A stretch of DNA of 64,000 nucleotides, from NCBI RefSeq assembly GCF_001427665.1, contig NZ_LMHC01000002.1:16536-80535 (forward strand). The letters are read 5' to 3'. Position 1 is the stretch's first letter. Every line of letters starts with the position of its first letter. This stretch comes from Caulobacter sp. Root655 (GTDB lineage Bacteria; Pseudomonadota; Alphaproteobacteria; Caulobacterales; Caulobacteraceae). A program made the position numbers and the translations under genes. Shown here in pieces: positions 57,057-64,000 of the stretch. Below the pieces are notes generated by a model. That model was not told the DNA's origin and did not search any database. It was given only the letters and a program-made list of their open reading frames with translations.

Positions 57057-57419
57057 ATGCGCACCTCGATGTGCAGCGCCTTGGCGGTAGCGTCGTTGAT
57101 CGCGGCCATTTCGGGTTCGGCCTGGGCGCAGGAAGCGGCGCCCGCCGCCCCCGCCGCCCCCGCCGCGCCCGGTTCCGTGGCGGCCGCGAAGGCGCCGCTC
57201 AACCTTGATACGCCGATCGCGGTCATCGCCGCCGACCCCAGGGGCAGGGCCGTCCTGGACAAGGACCTGCCGGGGCTGACGATCCACCCCATGTTCGAGT
57301 CGTTCAAGAACGACTCCCTCAAGCAGTTCCAGCCCAAGACCGGCGGCGCTATCAGCGACGACAACCTGGCGGTGACGGCGAAGGATCTGGCGGCTCTGGA
57401 TATGCCCCAAGGCCGCTAG
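57057..57419 (+). CDS. Small secreted protein of unknown function
   Basis: A 120-residue protein with a signal peptide (ASLIAAISGSAWAQE), an Ala/Pro-rich linker (APAAPAAPAAPG) and a compact domain of about 65 residues (LDTPIAVIAADPRGRAVL, ending DNLAVTAKDLAAL). GGAG precedes the ATG at a good distance, and AT-rich sequence lies upstream, so it is likely a separate transcription unit. I do not recognise a function. Confidence 0.75.
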   Translation: MRTSMCSALAVASLIAAISGSAWAQEAAPAAPAAPAAPGSVAAAKAPLNLDTPIAVIAADPRGRAVLDKDLPGLTIHPMFESFKNDSLKQFQPKTGGAISDDNLAVTAKDLAALDMPQGR

Positions 57420-57423
57420 TCGG

Positions 57424-57783
57424 TCAGCGCGCCTCCAAGGCCAGCAGCGCGAACAGCGCGCCTTCGGTGTCGGACAGCCGCCATCCGCGATGGACGAACA
57501 CCGCCCCGCGCCGGAAATCCTCGGCCACACGGCGGCGCAGGGCCGGAAGAACCTCTGGACCGCGTCCGTTCGGGAACAGCCGCGTGGTCAGGACGGCGGC
57601 GGTGGTCGGTGGCCGGGCCGCCAGCCAGGCCTGGCCGATCCGCGCGGCGGCGGCCATGTCCAGGTCCGCGAACAGCGTCGGCTTGAGGTCGGCGGAGCTC
57701 GCCCGCGCGAGGGCGGGCAGGGCGGCTCCAGCGGTCGCGGCGACCAGGGCGGCCAGCAGGTCGCGGCGGGCGAGGGCGGTCAT
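57424..57783 (-). CDS. Small Tat-signal protein, partner of the GMC oxidoreductase
   Basis: A 119-residue protein beginning with a twin-arginine signal (ALARRDLLAALVAATAGAAL). The rest is short and helical, with RRRVAEDFRRGAVFVHRGWR near the C-terminus. It starts inside the end of the GMC gene (ATGA overlap). This order, a GMC flavoenzyme without its own signal plus a small Tat-bearing subunit, matches gluconate- and fructose-dehydrogenase systems, in which the small subunit carries the large one out. Sequence similarity to those small subunits is not clear to me. Confidence 0.75.
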   Translation of the reverse strand: MTALARRDLLAALVAATAGAALPALARASSADLKPTLFADLDMAAAARIGQAWLAARPPTTAAVLTTRLFPNGRGPEVLPALRRRVAEDFRRGAVFVHRGWRLSDTEGALFALLALEAR

Positions 57784-59333
57784 CGACGGGCTCCGAACTC
57801 TTGCTTCAGGTGGTCGGCCAGGCGCATGACCAGGGCCAGGATCGTCAGGGTGGGGTTGGCGATGCCGGAAGTCGGGAACACCGAACTGCCGGCGACGTAG
57901 AGGTTGCCCGCCTCGTGGACCCGCCCGTCGGAGTCGACCACGCCCTGGCGAGGGTCGGCGTGCATCCGTGTCGTGCCCATGTGGTGGCGCGAGGCGCTGG
58001 AGATTTCCAACAACATCTGACGCTTGATCGGCCAACAGAGCCGGCCCTGGCCGGCGGCGCCCAGGGCGTCGCCGACGCCGGCCGCCGAGCGCTCCAGGCT
58101 GTCCCAGTCGGTCTTGGAATAGGCCCAGTCCAGGCGGATGCGCGGCATGCCCAGGGCGTCCTTGGCGGCGGCGTCGAGGGTCACGCGGCTGTCGGGATTG
58201 GGGAAATGCTCGGACATCGCGAAGAAGCCCAGAAGTTGGCCTCCGCCCGCGCCCTGGCCATCGATCCTGGCGGCGACCTTGCCGATCGTCTTGGTCTCGG
58301 TCTTGGCCTGTGTTCCGGCGCCGGTCTCCTCGCCGGCATAGAAGGTCGCGGTGAAGTTGCCGGTCCCCATCCGCTTCTGGGCTGGCGCGCCGCTGGCCAG
58401 CACGCAGTGGGAGCCGCGGCGGGGCCCAAGGTAGAGGTCCATCGGCGCGTCGCGCGAGATGTGGATGGCCGTGCCCTCCGTCTCGGCGTCGGTGTCGGCC
58501 GCGTAGGTGACGTGGCCCTGGAAGAACCGCCCGACCAGGTCGTGGCGGTTGCCGATCCCCGCCGCGCGGACGTCGTTGGAGGCCAGCAGCAGGCGGACGT
58601 TCTCGATGCCGCCGACCGCCAGGACATAGGTCTTGCCGCTGGCCGTGTGGCGCTTGCCGTCCAGGCAGGCCACCTCCAGCCCCGCGACCTGGTCGCCGGC
58701 CGGGTTCAGGGCAATCCGCACGACGTTGGCGTGCAGGTAGACGGTGATGTTGGCCGCGTCGGCGAAGTCGGTGCGGAAGCGGTCGAACGCCGCCTTGTCC
58801 GAGCCGCCGGAATAGCGGGTGAAGTGGCGTGGAGCCGGGAAGAAGCCGTCTTCGGGGGCCAGGTCCAGCGGCCTGCGCGCCGGGTCCTGGAGCATCTTGT
58901 CGTCGCGGCCGAAGCGCGGGATCTCCAGCAGGTCGCAGGCCCGGTCGTAGAACGGCTGTATCTGCTCGCGGGTGACCGGCCAGCCGCTGTGCGGCGCCCA
59001 GGCGCGGGCCGCGAAGTCGGCCGGGTCGAGCGGCGCGCACTTGCCGCCCCAGACCATGCCCGAGCCACCCAGCACCCGGGCCCGCGACTGGCCTGGATAG
59101 TCGTTGAACGGCTTGTCCGGGTTGTCGGGCGCGTGGACCACGGCCGAGCCGGCGTAGAGGGCCTGGTTGTCGGCGTCGATGTCGCGGCCGCCGCTCTCCA
59201 GGATGGCGACCTTGAGCGGGCCGCCGGCCAGTTCCTTGGCCAGGGTGATGCCGGCCATGCCGCCGCCGATGATCACCAGGTCGGCCACAATCGCGCTGGC
59301 GTCGGGCAAGGTTCGGGCGTCGATGAAAGCCAT
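57780..59333 (-). CDS. GMC-family FAD-dependent oxidoreductase
   Basis: A 517-residue flavoenzyme. The N-terminal FAD motif is LVIIGGGMAGITLAKELAGG. GGSGMVWGGKCAPLDPADF is the GMC signature region. The C-terminus holds the active-site His in SASRHHMGTTRMH and the closing segment TSGIANPTLTILALVMRLAD. It would oxidise a sugar, polyol or other alcohol. It has no export signal of its own. Its stop overlaps the start of the Tat-signal protein downstream, suggesting export as a complex. Confidence 0.9.
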   Translation of the reverse strand: MAFIDARTLPDASAIVADLVIIGGGMAGITLAKELAGGPLKVAILESGGRDIDADNQALYAGSAVVHAPDNPDKPFNDYPGQSRARVLGGSGMVWGGKCAPLDPADFAARAWAPHSGWPVTREQIQPFYDRACDLLEIPRFGRDDKMLQDPARRPLDLAPEDGFFPAPRHFTRYSGGSDKAAFDRFRTDFADAANITVYLHANVVRIALNPAGDQVAGLEVACLDGKRHTASGKTYVLAVGGIENVRLLLASNDVRAAGIGNRHDLVGRFFQGHVTYAADTDAETEGTAIHISRDAPMDLYLGPRRGSHCVLASGAPAQKRMGTGNFTATFYAGEETGAGTQAKTETKTIGKVAARIDGQGAGGGQLLGFFAMSEHFPNPDSRVTLDAAAKDALGMPRIRLDWAYSKTDWDSLERSAAGVGDALGAAGQGRLCWPIKRQMLLEISSASRHHMGTTRMHADPRQGVVDSDGRVHEAGNLYVAGSSVFPTSGIANPTLTILALVMRLADHLKQEFGARR

Positions 59334-59373
59334 CGTGTTTCCTGTCGGGTTTTGAAGGGGTTAGGGCGTGGGC

Positions 59374-61140
59374 TTAAGCCCGCGCGCCCTTGGCCTTGAG
59401 GTAGTCGACGACGGCGCGGTGGCCGTGCTTGACGGCTTCGCCGAGCGGCGAGCGGGTCTCGCCGCGATTGGCGGGAACCGCGCGGTTCACGTCCGCGCCC
59501 TTGTCGACCAGGTAGGCGACGGTCGCCAGGTCGCCGGACTGGGCGGCGTTGATCAGCGGGGTTTCGTCGCCGGGCACGAAGGACTCGACCGAGGCTCCGT
59601 GCTCGACCAGGGTCCTGACGATGTCGAGACGGCCGCCGGCCGAGGCGGCGATCAGGGGATCGCCTTCGCCGCGCAGGGCTTGGCGGGCATCGGCGCCCTT
59701 GGCCAGCAGCAGGTCGACCAGTTCGACTCGACCCGAGCGGGCCGCCTCGATCAGCGGGGTGCCGTCGCCCGGCGCGGCGCGGTTCACATCGGCGCCCTTT
59801 TCGACCAGATAGCTGACGGTGGCCAGGTCGCCCGAGCGGACGGCGTTGATCAGCGGGGTTCCGTCGCCAGGCACATAGGTTTCGAGCCTGGCGCCGTGCT
59901 CGACCAGGGTCTTGGCGATGTCCAGGCGACCCTCGGCGGCGGCGGCGATCAGGGGGGCGCCGTCGCCGCGCATGGCCAGGCTGGGGTCGGCGCCGCTGTC
60001 CAGCAGCAAGGCGACCAGATCGGTCCGGCCCGCGCGGGTCGCCTCGATCAGGGGCGTCCCGTCGCCGGCGGCCTTGAAGTCGACGTCGGCGCCCTTGGCG
60101 ATCAGGTCCTTGGCCCTGGAGGCGTCGCCGTCGCGAACCGCCTGGAACAGCGGGCTGGCGAAGGCCTGGACCCGGTCGTGGACCGAGGCGCGGCGGGCTT
60201 CGTGAACCACCCGGGCCGGCTGCGAGGCCCAGACGGCGAAGCCGGCGCCCAGGACGACGGCGGCGACGGCGCAGCCGCCGACGAGGCGATGGCCGCGGCC
60301 TTGGCGGTGCTGTTTCAGCATGACGAACCTCTCCTTGAGCTGCTTGTTGGCCGAGGCTGGCCAATGGCAGCCGAGCGGCGGCGCGTGGGGCGCCAGTTGG
60401 GTCTTGAGCATCGCCTCGCCATAGGCCAGGCGGGCGACCGGGAAGCGGGTCAGCACCGCCGCGTCGCAGGCGATCTCCTGATCGATGCACAGGCGACCGG
60501 CGCCGAAGTGGACCAGCGGGTTGAACCAGAACAGGCACTGGACCGCGGTCGTCAGGGCGTTGATCTGGGCGTCGCCGACCGACAGGTGATTGCGCTCGTG
60601 CGCCAGGATCAGGGCCTGCTCCTCGAGCGTGAAGCGCGCCGCGAAGTCGGCGGGCAGCACGACCTTTGGGAGCAGGGCGCCGATCACCGCCGGGCCGACG
60701 CCGGCGTGCTCGGCGTGGAACAGGTCGGCGTCGCCGCGCAGGCGTCCCAGCGACTTAACGAACCGGCGCTGGCGCTCGGCCTGGACGCCGATCGCCAGCA
60801 GGGCGACCAGGCCCCAGACGGCGACCAGCGCGTCATGAAGGCGCGGGGGCCCGACGCGGTCTCGCATGGCGGGACTGGAGACGGTCGCGGCGGGCTCGGA
60901 CGGGGCGAGCGCCGTCCGCGTCGAGGCGGCCGGGGGCGGCGCGACGGGCGCCGGTATCGTCACGGTTCGCGCCGGGAGCAGGACGGCCAGGGCGGCGAGC
61001 GGCGCGACCAGCCAGAGGCCGTAGGCGGTCCGAGCCCCGAACAGGCTCCGCACCGGCCGGCGCAGGACCAGAACCAGGAGGATGGCCGCGCCCAGGGCCA
61101 GATTGGCGCGGACCAGCAGGGTCAGCAGGTCAGCGGCCAT
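59374..61140 (-). CDS. BlaR1-like M56 metallopeptidase fused to ankyrin repeats
   Basis: A 588-residue membrane protein. Membrane helices lie near residues 5-27, 38-56, 103-120 and 287-305. The M56 zinc motif HERNH is at 181-185 in ALILAHERNHLS, with the usual downstream segment DQEIACDAAVL. In BlaR1 and MecR1 a beta-lactam-binding domain follows the last helix. Here residues about 325-588 are instead seven or so ankyrin repeats (GTPLIEATRAGRTDLVALLL, then DSGADPS, and others). The gene overlaps the BlaI-type repressor gene by 11 bp, so it probably senses something through the ankyrin domain and cleaves or inactivates that repressor. Confidence 0.9.
   Translation of the reverse strand: MAADLLTLLVRANLALGAAILLVLVLRRPVRSLFGARTAYGLWLVAPLAALAVLLPARTVTIPAPVAPPPAASTRTALAPSEPAATVSSPAMRDRVGPPRLHDALVAVWGLVALLAIGVQAERQRRFVKSLGRLRGDADLFHAEHAGVGPAVIGALLPKVVLPADFAARFTLEEQALILAHERNHLSVGDAQINALTTAVQCLFWFNPLVHFGAGRLCIDQEIACDAAVLTRFPVARLAYGEAMLKTQLAPHAPPLGCHWPASANKQLKERFVMLKQHRQGRGHRLVGGCAVAAVVLGAGFAVWASQPARVVHEARRASVHDRVQAFASPLFQAVRDGDASRAKDLIAKGADVDFKAAGDGTPLIEATRAGRTDLVALLLDSGADPSLAMRGDGAPLIAAAAEGRLDIAKTLVEHGARLETYVPGDGTPLINAVRSGDLATVSYLVEKGADVNRAAPGDGTPLIEAARSGRVELVDLLLAKGADARQALRGEGDPLIAASAGGRLDIVRTLVEHGASVESFVPGDETPLINAAQSGDLATVAYLVDKGADVNRAVPANRGETRSPLGEAVKHGHRAVVDYLKAKGARA
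59473..60066 (-). repeat. Tandem 297-bp duplication inside the ankyrin region
   Basis: Residues 359-457 and 458-556 are two 99-residue copies, each of three ankyrin units, with most residues shared (for example LVEHGARLETYVPGD against LVEHGASVESFVPGD). The copies abut at 59769/59770 in the DNA. Confidence 0.85.
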
Positions 61141-61498
61141 CGTCGTGCGCCTCCAGGATGCGGCGCAGTTCGGCGATGTCGGCGTCGCTCAGCCGCTCAC
61201 GCTGCGAGAAGTGGCTGACCAGCGGCGCCAGACGGCCGTCGAACAGCCGGTCCAGCAGGCCCTGGCTCTCGGCGTGGACATAGTCGCCCTGGGCCACCAG
61301 CGGTCGGTAGAGGAAGCGCCGGCCGTCGCGCTCGGCGGCGATGGCGTCCTTCTTGAGCAGCCGGTTCAGCAGCGCCTTGACCGTGCCCTCCGCCCAGGCC
61401 TGCTCGTTGGCCAGGGCGGTGGTGATCTCCTCGGCGGTCAGCGGGCTTTTCGCCCACAGCGCCTTCATGATCTGGCTTTCGGCCGTACTGATCCGCAT
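61130..61498 (-). CDS. BlaI/MecI/CopY-family transcriptional repressor
   Basis: A 122-residue winged-helix repressor. The opening ISTAESQIMKALWAKSPLTA and the recognition region GTVKALLNRLLKKDAIAAER are typical of BlaI, as is the C-terminal dimerisation segment with LVSHFSQRERLSDADIAELR. It would repress its own operon, including the M56-ankyrin gene that overlaps it, until cleaved. Matching palindromes lie just upstream of its start. Confidence 0.93.
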   Translation of the reverse strand: MRISTAESQIMKALWAKSPLTAEEITTALANEQAWAEGTVKALLNRLLKKDAIAAERDGRRFLYRPLVAQGDYVHAESQGLLDRLFDGRLAPLVSHFSQRERLSDADIAELRRILEAHDDGR

Positions 61499-61522
61499 GG
61501 GAACGCTCCGTGTTCCCTCTAA

Positions 61523-61572
61523 CGATTACCAACGTAATCGCTGCGGTCAATCAGCGATTATGTTTGTAAACG
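61523..61572. promoter_or_regulatory. Two BlaI-type operator candidates
   Basis: Site 1 (61523-61540) is the perfect palindrome CGATTAC-caac-GTAATCG. Site 2 (61555-61572), CGATTAT-gttt-GTAAACG, has the same 7-4-7 layout with imperfect symmetry. They are 32 bp apart, about three helical turns, and begin 25 bp upstream of the repressor start codon. This region is AT-rich and should contain the promoter. Confidence 0.7.
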
Positions 61573-61598
61573 ATATGTAATGCGGATGGCGCGGAGAC

Positions 61599-61721
61599 CT
61601 AGGTCTTGGTGCCGCGCTCGGCCTTCGGATCGACGGGCGGCCGCGGGCGATCGCCGCCGGTGGAGCGCGGGTCGTTGAGGCCCTTGGGCGCGGAAGGGCG
61701 CGTACCCGGATAGGTCTTCAT
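61599..61721 (-). CDS. 40-codon micro-gene, Pro/Arg-rich product
   Basis: The frame encodes a 40-residue basic protein rich in Pro, Gly and Arg (MKTYPGTRPSAPKGLNDPRS and ending PKAERGTKT). Its ATG overlaps the stop of the preceding micro-gene (ATGA), and AGGA lies ten bases upstream. It has no predicted membrane segment. Function unknown. The overlap with another open frame is the main reason to believe it is real. Confidence 0.55.
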   Translation of the reverse strand: MKTYPGTRPSAPKGLNDPRSTGGDRPRPPVDPKAERGTKT

Positions 61722-61879
61722 GCGTGGAGGTCCTGATCGGCCGAAGGGAAGCGGGCCGTGGTCCTGACGCGAGCCAGGGCGGGCTGGAGCATCGGCCGGG
61801 GCGACAGGAGTTTCCAGGCGAACGGAAGGGCGAGCGCGACCAGGGCGCACGCCGCCGACAGCTCGAAGAGCCAGTCCAT
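61718..61879 (-). CDS. 53-codon micro-gene encoding a small membrane protein
   Basis: The product begins MDWLFELSAACALVALALPF, then AWKLLSP, one hydrophobic helix, followed by a basic/polar tail (ARVRTTARFPSADQDLHA). The stop TGA overlaps the ATG of the 40-codon gene by the common ATGA arrangement. No strong ribosome-binding site is seen before its ATG. It lies upstream of the BlaI operators on the same strand and could be either an independent unit or the start of a longer transcript. Confidence 0.55.
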   Translation of the reverse strand: MDWLFELSAACALVALALPFAWKLLSPRPMLQPALARVRTTARFPSADQDLHA

Positions 61880-62002
61880 GGGGTGATGTCTCGAAGGACG
61901 ACCGCGCCGGAACCGATCAACCGCCTCGCGGCGGCTCGCTCTCGACGGCCGAGTTCCACCTATAGCAACGCGCGAGGCGTCTTGTCAGGTTCGAACTGGC
62001 GA

Positions 62003-62545
62003 TCAGCCGGCGACCATCTCGGCCAGGGCCAGCACGGTCGTCCAGTTCCGGCCGGTGATCCGCGTGCCCAGGGTCTTCTCGACCAGGCTGTTGGTCAGTT
62101 TCGAACCGCCGACGCCGTCGGGATAGATGGCGTAGAGCTGGCGGCTCTCGGCCCGCACCTGTTCCGTGCCGCGGATCGCCGCGCGCAGGGCGCCGATGGC
62201 CTTCTTGTCCGGGGTGTCCTTGAGGAACAGGGTCACCAGCCAGCCGGGATCGGCCGCCGCGAACTCCGGGAACGGGTTGGCGGCGACCAGCGCCTGCCAG
62301 GCCTGGGCGGTGCGGACATAGACGTCGGTGCGCAGGGCGAAGCGGGCCATCAGCTCGGTCTCCAGCTGGGCCTGAAGTTCGGCGCCGGTGCGCCCGTCGC
62401 TGTTGAACACCAGGTCGCCGACCTTGGGGCCCATGCGCGCGTCGGTGTGGCCCAGGTCGGTCAGTAGGCCGGTCAGCTCCTCGGCGGCGATCAGGCGGCC
62501 GCCGGCGGCGTTGACGCCGCGCAGCAGGGCGATGTGGAGGGACAT
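62003..62545 (-). CDS. DUF1697 domain-containing protein
   Basis: A 180-residue cytoplasmic protein of the DUF1697 family, recognised by its start (MSLHIALLRGVNAAGGR), by VYVRTAQAWQALVAANPFPE, and by the end segment KLTNSLVEKTLGTRITGRNW. Family proteins are about 180 residues. Their biochemical role is not established. It is a single gene. Confidence 0.88.
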   Translation of the reverse strand: MSLHIALLRGVNAAGGRLIAAEELTGLLTDLGHTDARMGPKVGDLVFNSDGRTGAELQAQLETELMARFALRTDVYVRTAQAWQALVAANPFPEFAAADPGWLVTLFLKDTPDKKAIGALRAAIRGTEQVRAESRQLYAIYPDGVGGSKLTNSLVEKTLGTRITGRNWTTVLALAEMVAG

Positions 62546-62765
62546 GGTCGGGCCTTTCGAACGAGGCGGCTGTTTAGACCTTCAACGCGCCGTCGTCGCG
62601 GAGGGATTTGGGGTGGTCGCGTTTCGCACACACCGCCCAACAGCCATTCCCGTTCCCGAGTGACGGACACAGCGCTACCGACACCGTCCGTCACCGCGCC
62701 GGCAGCGGACATGATGACTGTCTGTTCGGGTGGGTGGCGCACGTTGGCCGGCATGGCCTGGAACT

Positions 62766-63174
62766 CCTCTCTCATGGAGAGAGGGAGGGGCCCGCCGCGG
62801 AGCGGTGGGAGGGTGAGAGGTTTCACCCTTGGCCGGAAAATCTCGATTCCTTCCGTTGCGTGGTCTTTGAGGCGCTCTCAAACTGTCGCCATGGATGCGA
62901 CCGCTACTTCGCGGACTTCGTCCGCGAGGCAGGCAAGCTCATCGTCGAACTGGATGGCGCCGCCCATGAAGGGCGCGAGGACTACGACGAGAACCGCACG
63001 CGGACGCTGGAGCTGTTCGGATACGCCGTGCTGAGGTTTCCCAACGAACGGGTCCTGGCCGATTCCGGCGGAACCGTCGCCGACATCCTGGCCGCGCTTC
63101 GATCGGGCAGGTTGTAACCTCTCACCCTCCCACCGCCTGCGGCGGCGGGCCCCTCCCTCTCTCTATGAGAGAGG
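62766..63174. mobile_element. Inverted-repeat element carrying a DUF559 remnant
   Basis: The arms are 62766-62822 (57 bp) and 63116-63174 (59 bp). The second is the inverted copy of the first with only a few differences. Both contain CTCTCTCAT, GGGAGGGGCCCGCCGC and GGTGGGAGGGTGAGAGGTT. Each arm also folds on itself. The 293-bp core encodes a DUF559 domain whose TAA stop begins one base before the right arm. No transposase is present, so any movement would depend on another enzyme. Confidence 0.6.
62860..63117 (+). pseudogene. DUF559 (VSR-like endonuclease) fragment
   Basis: From GTG 62860 the frame encodes 85 residues. The core of the domain is intact: RYFADFVREAGKLIVELDGA followed by AHEGREDYDENRTRTLELFG and YAVLRFPN, including the acidic residues expected for this restriction-endonuclease-like fold. 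The normal N-terminal portion (an FRRQ-PIG-like stretch before RYFADF) is not recognisable. A neighbouring phase reads SLRRSQTVAMD at that place, hinting at a frameshift. Usual length is about 110-125 residues, so I call it a degraded copy. Confidence 0.6.
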
Positions 63175-63241
63175 GGAATTTAAGGTCCGCTCGGGGGTCA
63201 AAATTCGCCATGGGCTTGCGGTCGGCAAGCGGACCTTCAGG

Positions 63242-64000
63242 TCACCCCTTCAGCGCCACAAACCCCCGCTCCAGGTCGGCCTTCAGGTCGGCGACGCTCT
63301 CGAGGCCGACATGCAGGCGCAGCAGCGGGCCTTCCAGTTTCACGGGAACCGAGCGGTTCTTCAGCTGCGGATCGCAGTGGATGGCCAGGCTCTCGTAGCC
63401 GCCCCAGGAGAAGCCCAGGCCGAACAGTTCCAGCGCGTCGAGGAAGGCGTGGACGGCCTTTTCGGGCGCGGGCTTCAGCACCACGCCGAACAGGCCGCAC
63501 GCCCCGGTGAAGTCGCGCTTCCACAGGGCGTGGCCGGGGTCGTCCTCCAGGGCCGGATGCAGGACGCGGGCGACCTCCGGGCGGTCTTGCAGCCAGCGGG
63601 CGATCTCCAGGCCGGCGGCCTGGTGGGCGGGCAGGCGGGTGGCCAGGGTGCGCAGGCCGCGCAGCACGGTGTAGGCGTCGTCGGGCGACACCGACCAGCC
63701 GATGTCCCACATCGCGTCGCCCAACTGGTTGCCGATGACGTTGTCGGCGGTGGCGGCGCTGCCCATGAACACGTCCGAATGGCCGCCGACATATTTGGTC
63801 AGGGCCTGGACGCTGATGGTCACTCCGTGGGCCAGCGGCTTGAAATAGAAGCTGGCCGCCCAGGTGTTGTCGATCAGAGTCAGGACGCCGCGCGCGTTGG
63901 CGGCGGCGGCCAGGGCCGGGATGTCCTGCATCTCGAAGGTCAGGGAGCCGGGGGCTTCCAGCAGGATCAGCCGGGTGCGCGGCGTGCACAGGGCCATCAC
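63242..64000 (-). CDS. metC: Cystathionine beta-lyase, C-terminal two thirds (continues past the window)
   Basis: The visible 252 residues belong to the Cys/Met-metabolism PLP enzymes. The cofactor-binding Lys is in VQALTKYVGGHSDVFMGS, preceded by LTLIDNTWAASFYFKPLAHG. The C-terminal domain has LFGLGFSWGGYESLAI, typical of MetC-type lyases that split cystathionine to homocysteine. The N-terminus lies beyond the right edge. The nearby methionine residues at the edge are internal, not starts. MetC is favoured over MetB or MetZ on these motifs, but not certain. Confidence 0.85.
   Translation of the reverse strand: MMALCTPRTRLILLEAPGSLTFEMQDIPALAAAANARGVLTLIDNTWAASFYFKPLAHGVTISVQALTKYVGGHSDVFMGSAATADNVIGNQLGDAMWDIGWSVSPDDAYTVLRGLRTLATRLPAHQAAGLEIARWLQDRPEVARVLHPALEDDPGHALWKRDFTGACGLFGVVLKPAPEKAVHAFLDALELFGLGFSWGGYESLAIHCDPQLKNRSVPVKLEGPLLRLHVGLESVADLKADLERGFVALKG

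Overview
The window is about 64 kb of very GC-rich chromosome from a Gram-negative alphaproteobacterium. The gene set fits Caulobacteraceae (Caulobacter or a close relative), but that placement is an inference from content and codon bias. The supporting traits are several TonB-dependent receptors (TBDRs), two with their own FecI/FecR regulators, many Tat-exported enzymes, a two-partner secretion locus, a class GN sortase and a NasT-regulated nitrate assimilation operon. I see no rRNA, tRNA, CRISPR array, phage or complete insertion sequence.

Layout. 1-3.0 kb: the 3' end of a repeat-rich two-partner-secretion exoprotein, frame-shifted inside its repeats in this sequence, and its outer-membrane transporter. 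3.0-6.7 kb: a class GN sortase and its VIT/vWA target with an LPXTG-like tail, divergent from an XRE regulator. 6.7-10.7 kb: an HtrA-like protein lacking catalytic His and Asp, a Gfo/Idh/MocA oxidoreductase and a Tat-exported flavin amine oxidase. 10.8-18.8 kb: a TolB-propeller amidohydrolase, then a full cell-surface-signalling set (TBDR with STN domain, FecR, ECF sigma). 18.9-27.7 kb: an amidase, a NylC/DmpA-type hydrolase, and a compact peptide ABC importer in which the binding protein is fused to one permease and both ATPases form one chain, preceded by a TPR protein. 27.8-33 kb: an alpha/beta hydrolase, a TBDR and a secreted ADGF-type adenosine deaminase. 33.0-34.3 kb: a visibly AT-richer island with an orphan secreted protein. 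34.3-40.4 kb: a second sigma/FecR/TBDR set with a PHP-type phosphoesterase. 40.5-45.8 kb: a TauD dioxygenase, TBDR, SsuA-like lipoprotein and peroxiredoxin, probably for organosulfur compounds. 46-47 kb: an exported isoaspartyl peptidase.

47.2-56.9 kb is a clear assimilatory nitrate operon: NasT (ANTAR regulator) and NasS (nitrate sensor), a structured leader, then narK-type transporter, nirB, nirD, nasA and cobA (for siroheme). The genes from nirB to cobA are tightly spaced or overlapping.

57-64 kb is accessory: a small secreted protein, a GMC oxidoreductase with a tiny Tat partner, a BlaI repressor and BlaR1-like metalloprotease whose sensor half is ankyrin repeats, twin operator-like palindromes, an overlapping pair of very small genes (53 and 40 codons), a DUF1697 protein, a short inverted-repeat element carrying a DUF559 endonuclease remnant, and the 3' part of metC.

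The items I most recommend following up are the BlaI/M56-ankyrin locus with its operators and adjacent micro-genes, the DUF559 inverted-repeat element, the binding-protein/permease fusion, the NasT-type leader, and the AT-rich island.
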